A stretch of DNA of 6,905 nt from Melioribacteraceae bacterium (GCA_026983755.1 JALSTL010000198.1:1-6905), one strand, 5' to 3'. Positions 1 through 6,905 are shown, counted from the stretch's first letter. The notes: generated by a model from the letters alone, not told the origin. Numbers and translations: made by a program.

Positions 1-351
1 ACCCCACCGGACATTAGATTATCAACAGCAAAAGCTACAATATTATTACTTATTTCAATATTGCCGCGTGCTTCGTTAAAGATATTTATTCCGCATGTTT
101 TATTTGCGTCATCAAATCCTTCTATGTAATTGTAACTAACTTTTACACCGTCAGTATTATCAATAACTATTGGAGTTTTAGTTCTAATCTTTCGTTTTGG
201 TTCCGCTTGGTTAATTCCATTGGATGGACGAATAATATTATATTCTGCAACAAGATTTTTACATGTAGGATTTTTATTATTTTCTGTTTCGTTTTGCAAA
301 CGGTTTTGTCCTAAAAATATTGCAAAATGTCCTACGCCTTCAAAGATATTT
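1..351. repeat. High-identity direct repeat, left unit
   Basis: This block matches 1469-1819 without gaps. I count 7 mismatches (at 63, 69, 144, 145, 147, 174 and 227), about 98% identity, and 228-351 is perfectly identical. It encodes the central and C-terminal coils of copy A. It starts at the window edge, so its true left end is unknown. To the right of 351 identity falls sharply, with about 22 mismatches in the next 69 bases. Only two of the codon changes alter the protein (Val/Ala and Pro/Ser). Confidence 0.93.
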
Positions 352-1073
352 CTACGTGCTATACAATCTTTATCCCCTTCCTTAAACGCAAGTGCTTGAT
401 TATGCTCACCATAGAAATAACAATCTTCAACCACACCACCATTGCAATAATAAAAATTAGTTCCATAATCTTGGATTGCATTCCAACCACGTCGGTCTGG
501 CATTTCGTCTGTCTTAAAGGTACAATTACTAATTAATACATTATTAACATGATAGTTTTGAATTCCGACCGAAGCGTTATTATGAAAAACACATTTTTTA
601 ATTTGAATATTTTCTGGTTTATTCTTGGAATTGCTTCCCCATATTCCATTAGTTATACCAACGGAATAATTACTAATATTAAAGCCATCAATGATAATAT
701 TGGAAACATTATTAATAACAAAACATGACCCTGTACCACCGTCTTCATATTGATAGGTACTGTATTCATCGGGCTTTCGCGGACCGTTTAATATTACGGT
801 TCCTCTAGTCTCTGCCATTATCATAATAGGTTTTTCGTGAGTCCCGCTATTGCTTATCCTTATATTATATTCATACCCATAATTCCCTTCATGAACAATT
901 AAAGTATCTCCGGCAACTAGTAGTGAAACACTTTTTTTAATTGTTCTAAAAGGTTTCGTTTTACTTCCGTTATTTGAATCATTTCCTTTTAGTGAAACAT
1001 GATATGTTTCGGAAAAGATTGAGAATGGGATTAGAAATATTATAACAATTAGATATTTAATATATTTTTTCAT
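1..1073 (-). CDS. Secreted right-handed parallel beta-helix protein, copy A (3' end cut by window)
   Basis: The frame is open from the ATG at 1073 to the window edge, giving 357 full codons with no stop, so the C-terminus is missing. Residues 1 to about 21 form a Sec signal peptide: MKKY followed by a hydrophobic stretch ending in IPFSIFSE. Next comes YHVSLKGNDSNNGSK, then PFRTIKK and AGDTLIVHEGNY. This is the usual entry motif of secreted beta-helix and pectate-lyase-like proteins. The rest is a series of coils rich in Asn, Ile and Val, such as NIIIDGFNIS and NVLISNCTF. The protein is a paralogue of copy B, encoded 43 bp upstream, and is about 98% identical at DNA level over 1-351 but clearly diverged before that. 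The start is set by the signal peptide and by alignment with copy B; I see no good Shine-Dalgarno. The fold is well supported, but the activity (lyase, epimerase, hydrolase or binding only) is not determined. Confidence 0.85.
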   Translation of the reverse strand, partial: MKKYIKYLIVIIFLIPFSIFSETYHVSLKGNDSNNGSKTKPFRTIKKSVSLLVAGDTLIVHEGNYGYEYNIRISNSGTHEKPIMIMAETRGTVILNGPRKPDEYSTYQYEDGGTGSCFVINNVSNIIIDGFNISNYSVGITNGIWGSNSKNKPENIQIKKCVFHNNASVGIQNYHVNNVLISNCTFKTDEMPDRRGWNAIQDYGTNFYYCNGGVVEDCYFYGEHNQALAFKEGDKDCIARRNIFEGVGHFAIFLGQNRLQNETENNKNPTCKNLVAEYNIIRPSNGINQAEPKRKIRTKTPIVIDNTDGVKVSYNYIEGFDDANKTCGINIFNEARGNIEISNNIVAFAVDNLMSGG

Positions 1074-1116
1074 TTTTATACTTACTAATTAAGTGCAACA
1101 AACGTTTAATATCTTG

Positions 1117-2526
1117 CTACTGATTAAATTGAACCCCAAAACCTTTTGCATGACTATCATGCTTAAGCCTAAATGGTTCCGTAAGTTTTTTATAGTACGT
1201 ATCAAAATTGTGTTGAACAGGTTTTGTTACAATAGCTTGTTGAATAGGGTCTCCGTTAATAAATTGTGGGTAACATCTATAATTATCTTTATTATATTCA
1301 AAATCAGTATTGCTTTCATAAAACGGAGTTTTCCACGCAAGATTTTTTTTGAAGTGCCAAATTATATCAGCCTCGTGCCGAAGATTAATAAAATCAGCGG
1401 TAACTTTATAAAACGTATTATGATGAATTTCTACATCGGTTTTATTTTCAAATCCCCAATCTTGAAAAACCCCACCGGACATTAGATTATCAACAGCAAA
1501 AGCTACAATATTATTACTTATTTCAATATTACCGCGGGCTTCGTTAAAGATATTTATTCCGCATGTTTTATTTGCGTCATCAAATCCTTCTATGTAATTG
1601 TAACTAACTTTCGCTCCGTCAGTATTATCAATAACTATTGGGGTTTTAGTTCTAATCTTTCGTTTTGGTTCCGCTTGGTTAATTCCATTGGATGAACGAA
1701 TAATATTATATTCTGCAACAAGATTTTTACATGTAGGATTTTTATTATTTTCTGTTTCGTTTTGCAAACGGTTTTGTCCTAAAAATATTGCAAAATGTCC
1801 TACGCCTTCAAAGATATTTTTTCTTACAACACCGTTACTATCGCCTTCTTTAAAAGAAATACATTGGTTATGCTCACCATAAAAGTAAGAATATTCAACT
1901 ACTCCGTTATTGCAGAAATAAAAATTTACTCCATAATCCTGAATAGCATTCCAACCGCGTCTATCAGGTAATTCATTTGAAATAAAAGTACAATTTGAAA
2001 CTAAAACGTTATTAACTTTGTAATTTTCAACTCCATCAGAACCGTTATTATGTAGCTCACAATTTTTTATAGTTATATTTTCTTGTTTTCCATCAACTCC
2101 AATATTGGCAATACCAACCGAGTAATTGCTTATTTTAAATCCATCTATAACAATGTTAGAAATATTCAAATTGTTAAAACATGCTCCTTTTTCCTCTCCC
2201 AAATCCGCACGCTCAACTTCATTCGATTTTCTGGGTCCGTTTAGAATTACGGTACCTTTTTTTTCCGCTTTAACTACTATAGGATTATTTAACGTTCCGC
2301 TATTTTTAATTCTTATATCGTATTCATATCCATAATTACCGGCGTGAACAATTAAAGTATCTCCGGCAACCAATATAGACACACCTTTCTTAATAGTTCT
2401 AAACGGATTTTGTTTACTTCCGTTATTTGAATCACTTCCTATAAGTGAAACATGATATGAGTTCGGGAAAATTGAAACCGGAATTAACAATATTATAATA
2501 AATAAAATTTTACAATAATTTTTCAT
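1117..2526 (-). CDS. Secreted right-handed parallel beta-helix protein, copy B (complete)
   Basis: This is a 469-residue exported protein. Residues 1-22 are a signal peptide (MKNYCK, then a hydrophobic core ending IPVSIFPN). Residues 24-66 carry the entry motif of surface beta-helix proteins: YHVSLIGSDSNNGS, PFRTIKKG, AGDTLIVHAGNY. Residues about 120-380 hold some nine short beta-coil repeats, for example NIVIDGFKIS, NITIKNCEL, NVLVSNCTF, NLVAEYNII, NIEISNNIV and DVEIHHNTF. The end, FRLKHDSHAKGFGV (452-465), resembles the closing L-x-x-x-S-x-A-x-G-x-G motif of many such proteins. A polar patch at 188-228 (PDRRGWNAIQDYG, YGEHNQ, FKEGD) is nearly unchanged in copy A and may line the substrate groove. 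The family includes polysaccharide lyases and C5-epimerases, but I cannot assign one. It lies 23 bp after the symporter gene and has a GGAGAG ribosome site 8 nt before the ATG. From residue about 237 to where copy A ends it is almost identical to copy A. Confidence 0.92.
   Translation of the reverse strand: MKNYCKILFIIILLIPVSIFPNSYHVSLIGSDSNNGSKQNPFRTIKKGVSILVAGDTLIVHAGNYGYEYDIRIKNSGTLNNPIVVKAEKKGTVILNGPRKSNEVERADLGEEKGACFNNLNISNIVIDGFKISNYSVGIANIGVDGKQENITIKNCELHNNGSDGVENYKVNNVLVSNCTFISNELPDRRGWNAIQDYGVNFYFCNNGVVEYSYFYGEHNQCISFKEGDSNGVVRKNIFEGVGHFAIFLGQNRLQNETENNKNPTCKNLVAEYNIIRSSNGINQAEPKRKIRTKTPIVIDNTDGAKVSYNYIEGFDDANKTCGINIFNEARGNIEISNNIVAFAVDNLMSGGVFQDWGFENKTDVEIHHNTFYKVTADFINLRHEADIIWHFKKNLAWKTPFYESNTDFEYNKDNYRCYPQFINGDPIQQAIVTKPVQHNFDTYYKKLTEPFRLKHDSHAKGFGVQFNQ
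1469..1819. repeat. High-identity direct repeat, right unit
   Basis: This is the partner of 1-351 in the same orientation, offset by 1468 bases. It lies inside copy B, covering residues about 237-352. The remaining 3' part of copy B (1117-1468) has no counterpart in view because copy A is cut by the window. Towards the start codons the two genes still align as paralogues, but at roughly two-thirds identity and with a net 15-base length difference. Confidence 0.93.
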
Positions 2527-2534
2527 TTTTAATT

Positions 2535-2540
2535 CTCTCC
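2535..2540 (-). promoter_or_regulatory. Ribosome binding site of beta-helix copy B
   Basis: The minus strand reads GGAGAG followed by eight bases (AATTAAAA) and ATG. This is a strong Shine-Dalgarno motif at good spacing, and it lies in the 23-bp gap after the symporter stop. It fixes the start at 2526, which also begins the signal peptide. No room for a separate promoter is seen in this gap. Confidence 0.75.
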
Positions 2541-2549
2541 AAAAAAAAA

Positions 2550-4592
2550 TTACTTTTCTTTTTTTGATTTAATTGTTCCGTCGTCGTCGTCATCTCTTTT
2601 TGCAATATGTAATCTTTTGAACATTTCAAATAAATCCCTGTAACCGCCTATTGCTAACCAGATTGTAATAATTGCCGATAAGATAACAACAAACCATAAA
2701 TAAAACTGCCAATAACTTAACCATACCGAATCAATTACATCCGTATTCATTGCATAGATAGTACCTATAAGAAAAATTCCAAAGAAAATAAAAATGTACC
2801 CGTAAGAAAAAACAAACATTGCTTTATCAACAAAACTAAATTCTTTATCCCAACCGAACATTTCTTTAGCATTCGATTTAACAATATCTATAAATTTTTC
2901 TTTAGGTTTATTTTTATCTATTGCTTTACGGTTTAGCATGGATTCAATATCAAACGGATTATTTTTCCCGGTAATGTACGATACTAAAGCATACACGGCT
3001 ATAGTAATAAGCATTGAATAAAAATAAAGGATTTGTGCATTTATAGGAAATTTATCACCGGCAAACTCTGGCCATCTATCAACAAGGGGATTTAACAAAC
3101 CAATTGATTGTAAAACCGATTGTGTTATATCCCATTGATAAATAGCAAACCATCCTATAATTGCTAAAGTTAGACCAACAATGGCAGCTGCCCAAGCACC
3201 TTTTGTATTGCCGTATTTCCAATAAAGCCCGCCAATTATTACAGAACCTGCCCAACTAAGAAAAACAGAACCCGTCAATGCAAAGAACATTAAAATATCT
3301 TGTTTAACTTCAAATAACAGACTGAAAATAAAAATAAAAATTGCTACTCCAACTATAGAAGTACGTAACCAACGCATATGTTCTTTAGGAGAAAGAGGTT
3401 CACTATTTTTGAAAACTATTTGTCTTATGGGAATTAAAACATCTTGAATAAATATAACGCCCCAAGAATGCAGGTAAGTATCATGATTGGCAACAAAAGC
3501 TGAAAAAATAACAGCAGCAAAAACTCCGAATAACCCGATAGGTAATATTTGTGATATTGCAACCGTTACAGTCACTTGAGAACGTAATTGTTCACTTCCA
3601 ATATTATTTAGAATTACATTTACTTTAGCTGCTTGAGCGGAAAAATCTACATTATGCAAAAGTGTAAATGCTGCAATTGCTAATAAAACAAGAGGAAAGT
3701 TTTGAGTTGTTGAACGGAGCTTGCTAACAACTCTGCCCATTCGGGCTTCATGCGGTGAACGTGCCGCTCCATAATACCCTTGTCCTCCTTGCCATGCCAT
3801 AAAGTTATAAATAAATCCGAATGCCATGATTAAAAAGAAACTAATATTAAAATTATCAACATCTCCGGAACTCATAGGGTTTATCATTGATGCGTTATGA
3901 GGTGCCGAAAGAAGTGCTGAACTTATTTGCTCCCAGCCGAAAGTAAAAAGAATATAAAAACCAATTATAACAAAAATTATATTGAGAAAAGTTCCTTGTA
4001 TAAAATCCGTAACCATTACAGCAATTTGTCCGCCAATAAGTGTAAATGCTAGAGAAATAGAAATAAGTGTTACCAATAAAATTAAATAAACTACATCTAT
4101 TTGTAATGCACCAATAGTTATAAAATTATTTGTCGGCAAACCCATAAAATATTGAAAAAATCTTGCACCAACAGAAGGGAAAATTGCAAAATTAATTATA
4201 CCGGCAAAAAATGCCAACAATCCTGCAAAGGTTCTAAACTTACGGCTATAACGCATTTCAAAAAATTGCCCCATAGTCATTGCCTTTGTTTCTCGATATC
4301 GGTACTGAATAAATCCGGTCATTGCAAGAATTACCGTAACAGGTAAAATCATATTTTGCCACCAAATAGCAGTAAAACCTGCTTTGTAATATACTTCGAA
4401 CATAGCAACCATAGTGATTGCTCCGAATGAAGCCATATCATCACCAATACCAAGCAAATACTTTCCTGCAACACGATGTGCCGAAAGAAAATCTACCACA
4501 CTTCTGGTAAAACGTTTTGTATAATATGCCGCAAATGAGATAAATGCTATAAAAGCAAATAAAATTATCCAATCAACCCAGTGCATGAACAT
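2550..4592 (-). CDS. Sodium:solute symporter (SSS/SLC5 family)
   Basis: This is an inner-membrane secondary transporter, expected to couple Na+ entry to uptake of a small solute such as a sugar, polyol or acid. The protein is 680 residues from the ATG at 4592, with about 13 to 15 hydrophobic segments spread from residue 7 to about 650. Family hallmarks are the GIGDDMASFG segment near residue 48-57, after FLSAHRVAGK, and the GGQIAVMVTDFIQG block at about 187-200. A hydrophilic stretch at about 541-588 precedes two further membrane segments (about 590-613 and 627-648). The cytoplasmic tail has five consecutive Asp and then Lys-rich residues. At 680 residues it is longer than the more common members of roughly 450-550. 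The start is chosen because AGAAAGG lies 6 nt before this ATG. A TTG two codons upstream (4598) keeps the frame open but abuts that motif. It is 36 bp after the aminotransferase and 23 bp before beta-helix copy B, so co-transcription is likely. The substrate cannot be read from sequence; its neighbours suggest a carbohydrate. Confidence 0.93.
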   Translation of the reverse strand: MFMHWVDWIILFAFIAFISFAAYYTKRFTRSVVDFLSAHRVAGKYLLGIGDDMASFGAITMVAMFEVYYKAGFTAIWWQNMILPVTVILAMTGFIQYRYRETKAMTMGQFFEMRYSRKFRTFAGLLAFFAGIINFAIFPSVGARFFQYFMGLPTNNFITIGALQIDVVYLILLVTLISISLAFTLIGGQIAVMVTDFIQGTFLNIIFVIIGFYILFTFGWEQISSALLSAPHNASMINPMSSGDVDNFNISFFLIMAFGFIYNFMAWQGGQGYYGAARSPHEARMGRVVSKLRSTTQNFPLVLLAIAAFTLLHNVDFSAQAAKVNVILNNIGSEQLRSQVTVTVAISQILPIGLFGVFAAVIFSAFVANHDTYLHSWGVIFIQDVLIPIRQIVFKNSEPLSPKEHMRWLRTSIVGVAIFIFIFSLLFEVKQDILMFFALTGSVFLSWAGSVIIGGLYWKYGNTKGAWAAAIVGLTLAIIGWFAIYQWDITQSVLQSIGLLNPLVDRWPEFAGDKFPINAQILYFYSMLITIAVYALVSYITGKNNPFDIESMLNRKAIDKNKPKEKFIDIVKSNAKEMFGWDKEFSFVDKAMFVFSYGYIFIFFGIFLIGTIYAMNTDVIDSVWLSYWQFYLWFVVILSAIITIWLAIGGYRDLFEMFKRLHIAKRDDDDDGTIKSKKEK

Positions 4593-4598
4593 AAGCAA

Positions 4599-4605
4599 CC
4601 TTTCT
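4599..4605 (-). promoter_or_regulatory. Ribosome binding site that decides the symporter start
   Basis: The minus strand reads AGAAAGG, then TTGCTT, then ATG at 4592. The 6-nt spacing favours that ATG. The TTG at 4598 touches the motif and is unlikely to be used, and the ATG at 4586 would have a 12-nt spacer. Confidence 0.6.
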
Positions 4606-4628
4606 TTTATTTATTAATCTTTTCAAAA

Positions 4629-5846
4629 TTATTGAACACTCTTAAATGCTGTTTCAATTATCTCTAATGTTTTTTTAATGTCATCATCTGTGTGTGAATA
4701 ACTAACTAACCATGTTCTATCTTTATCCATAAAAACTCCTAATTCAAAAATTTTCCGTTCCATTTTAATTACACGATTTAGTTCTTCTTCGGAAATATCG
4801 TCATTAAGAATTAATGTAAATCCTACGGGAATACCTTTAAGTTTGCCGGGTATGGAATACTTTTTAATTAAATGATTCATACCATCCATTAGTATTTTAC
4901 CACGTCTATACAGTTCTGCATGAACATTATCGCGTTGTAATATTTTTATGGTAGCTAACGATGCCGCTAATGATAATGTTTCGCCACCCAATGTGGTTGT
5001 GATTAATGTTTTATCAATTACAGACATTATTTCGCGCTTTCCTGCAAAAGCTGCCAAAGGATATCCGTTAGCAATTGCCTTTCCGTAAACAACAAGATCA
5101 GGCTGTACTTTATGATATTCTATCCCACCGCCAAGAGCCAATCTGAAACCAGCAAGAACTTCATCAAAAATTAATACGCTACCATACTTATCACATAAAC
5201 TTCTCATTTCCGGAAAATACTTTCCGTCAGGAGGATTATCTTCAAAATTAAATGGAATGGTTATTACAGCTGCAATATTTTCTTTTTCTTTTTCAAAAAC
5301 TTCTTTAACAGCATCAAAATCGTTAAATGGAATGCTAATAACCAAATCTCTTAAAGCTTTGGGAATACCTTCAAACTGAGGAATTGCAGCCATAAATGTA
5401 TCGTGCCAACCATGATACCCTATTGAAATAATTTTTTCTCTTCCGGTATATGCACGAGCCAAACGTACTGCTGCCGAGCAAACATCACCTCCGGTTTTTA
5501 GAAATCGAACCATATCAATTCCGGGAATTACATTTATCATTTCTTTCGCAAGTTCATATTCAATAGGGCTCGGCATTCCGAAAATTGTTCCTTTGTTTAA
5601 TTGCTTACGCACCGCATCATCTACTTCATCGTAAGCATAGCCAAGTATTATTGGGCCGAGTGATGCACCCCAATCTATATATTCCTTTCCGTCTATATCT
5701 GTAAATCTACATCCTTTACCACTTTCAATGGTTAGCGGCATAACTCCGTCGTATTCTTTTACAGGGCGTTTGGAACCGGTTTGTGTTGCTTGAGGAATAA
5801 TTTTTAATGCTTCGTTATAAAAATTTATTGCTCTTTTACTTAACAT
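4629..5846 (-). CDS. Class III PLP-dependent aminotransferase, glutamate-1-semialdehyde aminomutase-like
   Basis: This is a 405-residue cytoplasmic fold-type I PLP enzyme. Visible landmarks are IDWGASLGPIILGY (57-70); KTGGDVCSAAVRLARAYTGR (117-136), the cofactor phosphate region; YHGWHD (144-149), where the aromatic stacks on PLP; FDEVLAGFR (227-235), whose Asp228 should hold the pyridine nitrogen; and YGKAIANGYPLAA (254-266), with Lys256 as the Schiff-base lysine. TTTLGGETLSLAA (283-295) matches the next phosphate-binding segment. The closest textbook relative is glutamate-1-semialdehyde 2,1-aminomutase (HemL, about 427 residues). However, the SGTEA motif of true HemL is replaced by KTGGD, and no heme genes lie nearby. 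I therefore infer an aminotransferase or aminomutase acting on another substrate, perhaps a keto-sugar or keto-cyclitol. The start has AGGTG 4 nt before the ATG. It follows a terminator-like hairpin and heads the likely operon with the symporter and both beta-helix genes. Confidence 0.9.
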   Translation of the reverse strand: MLSKRAINFYNEALKIIPQATQTGSKRPVKEYDGVMPLTIESGKGCRFTDIDGKEYIDWGASLGPIILGYAYDEVDDAVRKQLNKGTIFGMPSPIEYELAKEMINVIPGIDMVRFLKTGGDVCSAAVRLARAYTGREKIISIGYHGWHDTFMAAIPQFEGIPKALRDLVISIPFNDFDAVKEVFEKEKENIAAVITIPFNFEDNPPDGKYFPEMRSLCDKYGSVLIFDEVLAGFRLALGGGIEYHKVQPDLVVYGKAIANGYPLAAFAGKREIMSVIDKTLITTTLGGETLSLAASLATIKILQRDNVHAELYRRGKILMDGMNHLIKKYSIPGKLKGIPVGFTLILNDDISEEELNRVIKMERKIFELGVFMDKDRTWLVSYSHTDDDIKKTLEIIETAFKSVQ

Positions 5847-5850
5847 TTTT

Positions 5851-5855
5851 CACCT
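5851..5855 (-). promoter_or_regulatory. Ribosome binding site of the class III aminotransferase
   Basis: The minus strand reads AGGTG, then AAAA, then ATG at 5846. It is complementary to the anti-Shine-Dalgarno sequence and supports this start. Confidence 0.65.
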
Positions 5856-5879
5856 AAATAAATATTTTTTAAATGTTAT

Positions 5880-5922
5880 AAAAAAAATCGTACTCAAAAT
5901 ACCATTAAACAATGAGTACGAT
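5880..5922 (-). terminator. Likely intrinsic terminator (10-bp perfect stem plus T8) after the DegT-type gene
   Basis: ATCGTACTCA at 5887-5896 is exactly complementary to TGAGTACGAT at 5913-5922, with a 16-nt AT-rich loop between them. Read on the minus strand, the hairpin is followed by eight T (5887-5880), the classic layout of a Rho-independent terminator. It lies 42 bp after the stop of the DegT-type aminotransferase. The loop is longer than usual and the stem is only 40% GC, so termination may be incomplete. On the plus strand no T-run follows, so it is not bidirectional. It could instead be a protein-binding operator or an attenuator for the downstream operon. Confidence 0.7.
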
Positions 5923-5964
5923 AAAATTATTTTAAATAAAATATTCTATTCAAAACAAATGGAA

Positions 5965-6905
5965 TTAATATTCATCCATACTGCCAAAGGCACTACTATA
6001 TGCACCAATCCTTTTATCCAATTCTTTTTTATCATCAGCCAAAAGTGTTTCGTAATTATCTATAACTTTTTTGAATGCAGCAATATGTAAATCAATATCA
6101 TCTTTCCAGAATTTTTTAAACCAAGGGACTTCAAATGTAAAAGGATTTATACTTTCGGAAACAGGAAGAGATTGATTGAGAAGTGCTTCCGAATTGTTAC
6201 CTTTATAATTTGCAATTCGTGTAGGTTTTCCGTGTCCGTAAACATCCATCTTTGTTAATAACGGATGTTTGTGCATTGGTGCAATTAACCCTGGTGAAGT
6301 AAAAGAACCTTCTGCATTAATAGCTCTTGTAAAACGAGTTAGCGATAGTCCTCCAAGTTCCTCCGGTACATATTTAAATAGAGGATAATACCAACCACCC
6401 TTTGTTGAGCCACTACCCTTTTCCGGTCTTATAGGTCGTATTCCCTTTGTGTTTTCTAATTGGTCGCAAAAATAATTCATCGCTTTATCTATTTCTGCCA
6501 TTTGTTCCGGATAGTTTTTCAACTGAACCAAACCAATAGCAGCGTGTAGCTGACTTAAACGGTTCTTGTGAGCTCCGCATGGCATTCCTGCATATTTTTT
6601 CAGTTCGTCCAATTTAATTTCATCATGCCTTAGATAGTGTCCGTATAAAATTGCACGTTCATAAACTTCTTGGTCATCGGTAAACAATATACCTCCTTCG
6701 CCAATTGCTAATGATTTAACGCTCATTAATGAAAATGCCGAGGCATCACCAAAAGTTCCAACTTCTTTTCCCTTGTATAAAGCACCGTGTGCATGGGAGC
6801 AATCTTCAAGAACTTTTACATTGTGTTTGCGTGCAATTGCCATAACAGCATCCATATCTACAGGCATTCCACTAAGATGTGTTACAACTATTAGTTTTGT
6901 GGTTT
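5965..6905 (-). CDS. DegT/DnrJ/EryC1/StrS-family aminotransferase (5' end cut by window)
   Basis: This is a fold-type I PLP aminotransferase of the kind that aminates keto-sugars or keto-cyclitols with glutamate or glutamine as donor. The frame stays open to the right edge: the first visible residues are TTKLIVVTHLSGMPVDMD, so the ATG at 6867 is internal (VTHLSG-M-PVDMD is the usual conserved run) and the true start lies outside. Counting from that Met, VLEDCSHAHGA (19-29) contains the PLP-contacting Asp22. FGDASAFSL and SVKSLAIGEGG (49-59) contain the predicted Schiff-base Lys51, followed by ILFTDD. The HAHGA form of the first motif recalls the scyllo-inosose and AHBA-type aminotransferases, a weak hint towards cyclitol or similar substrates. 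About 312 codons are seen; a whole protein of 400 or more residues is likely. It ends 118 bp before the next aminotransferase, with a probable terminator between, so it may belong to a separate transcript. Confidence 0.9.
   Translation of the reverse strand, partial: TTKLIVVTHLSGMPVDMDAVMAIARKHNVKVLEDCSHAHGALYKGKEVGTFGDASAFSLMSVKSLAIGEGGILFTDDQEVYERAILYGHYLRHDEIKLDELKKYAGMPCGAHKNRLSQLHAAIGLVQLKNYPEQMAEIDKAMNYFCDQLENTKGIRPIRPEKGSGSTKGGWYYPLFKYVPEELGGLSLTRFTRAINAEGSFTSPGLIAPMHKHPLLTKMDVYGHGKPTRIANYKGNNSEALLNQSLPVSESINPFTFEVPWFKKFWKDDIDLHIAAFKKVIDNYETLLADDKKELDKRIGAYSSAFGSMDEY

Noticed and set aside
1074..1116. Promoter or terminator between the two beta-helix genes
   Set aside because: The 43-bp gap shows only a 4-bp inverted repeat (CTTA/TAAG) and no T-run or promoter pair above chance for such AT-rich sequence.
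1093..1485. Plus-strand open frame of 130 codons opposite the end of beta-helix copy B
   Set aside because: It lies antisense to a well-supported gene, has no recognisable domain and looks like a low-complexity shadow frame. The other plus-strand frames (327-536, 1688-1882, 2126-2335, 4152-4346) were rejected for the same reason.
1..1819. Insertion sequence or other mobile element as the source of the direct repeat
   Set aside because: The repeated block is internal coding sequence of two paralogous genes. There are no terminal inverted repeats, no transposase and no target duplications.
2578..2592. Trinucleotide repeat in the symporter tail (GAC codons)
   Set aside because: Four GAC codons in a row encode part of an Asp run. 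This is too short to claim a phase-variable repeat, and a triplet change would not shift the frame.
6865..6867. ATG as the start of the DegT-type aminotransferase
   Set aside because: The frame continues in family-like sequence (KLIVVTHLSG) to the window edge, so this Met is internal.
1..6905. CRISPR arrays, tRNA or rRNA genes
   Set aside because: No regularly spaced short repeats and no tRNA- or rRNA-like sequence was seen; the non-coding gaps total only about 220 bp.

Overview
The window is AT-rich and every supported gene lies on the minus strand, so transcription runs from the right end to the left. I place it, with low confidence, in the Bacteroidota or a related FCB lineage. The basis is the low GC, the many AAA/ATA/AAT codons, a sodium:solute symporter beside secreted parallel beta-helix proteins, and weak or A-rich translation starts. 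Shine-Dalgarno-like motifs precede three of the four visible starts, which is more than typical Bacteroidota show, so a sister lineage is possible.

Layout in transcription order: (1) 6905-5965, the 3' part of a DegT/DnrJ/EryC1/StrS-type sugar or cyclitol aminotransferase, cut by the right edge. (2) A 118-bp gap with a perfect 10-bp inverted repeat followed by eight T on the transcribed strand, a likely intrinsic terminator. (3) 5846-4629, a class III PLP-dependent aminotransferase related to glutamate-1-semialdehyde aminomutase. (4) 4592-2550, a large sodium:solute symporter (SSS/SLC5 family). (5) 2526-1117, a secreted right-handed parallel beta-helix protein. (6) 1073 to the left edge, a second, tandem copy of that protein, cut by the window. 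Genes 3 to 6 are separated by only 36, 23 and 43 bp and probably form one operon.

A plausible reading is a small locus for handling an extracellular carbohydrate. The exported beta-helix proteins would bind or cleave a glycan, the symporter would import a product, and the two aminotransferases would add or remove amino groups on a keto-sugar or keto-cyclitol. The families are seen in the sequence; the pathway and substrate are inference.

The most striking signal is the mosaic similarity of the two beta-helix genes. Positions 1-351 match 1469-1819 with only 7 differences. Identity then drops abruptly to about two thirds and stays low towards the N-termini. This looks like recent gene conversion, or a recombination breakpoint, inside an older tandem duplication.
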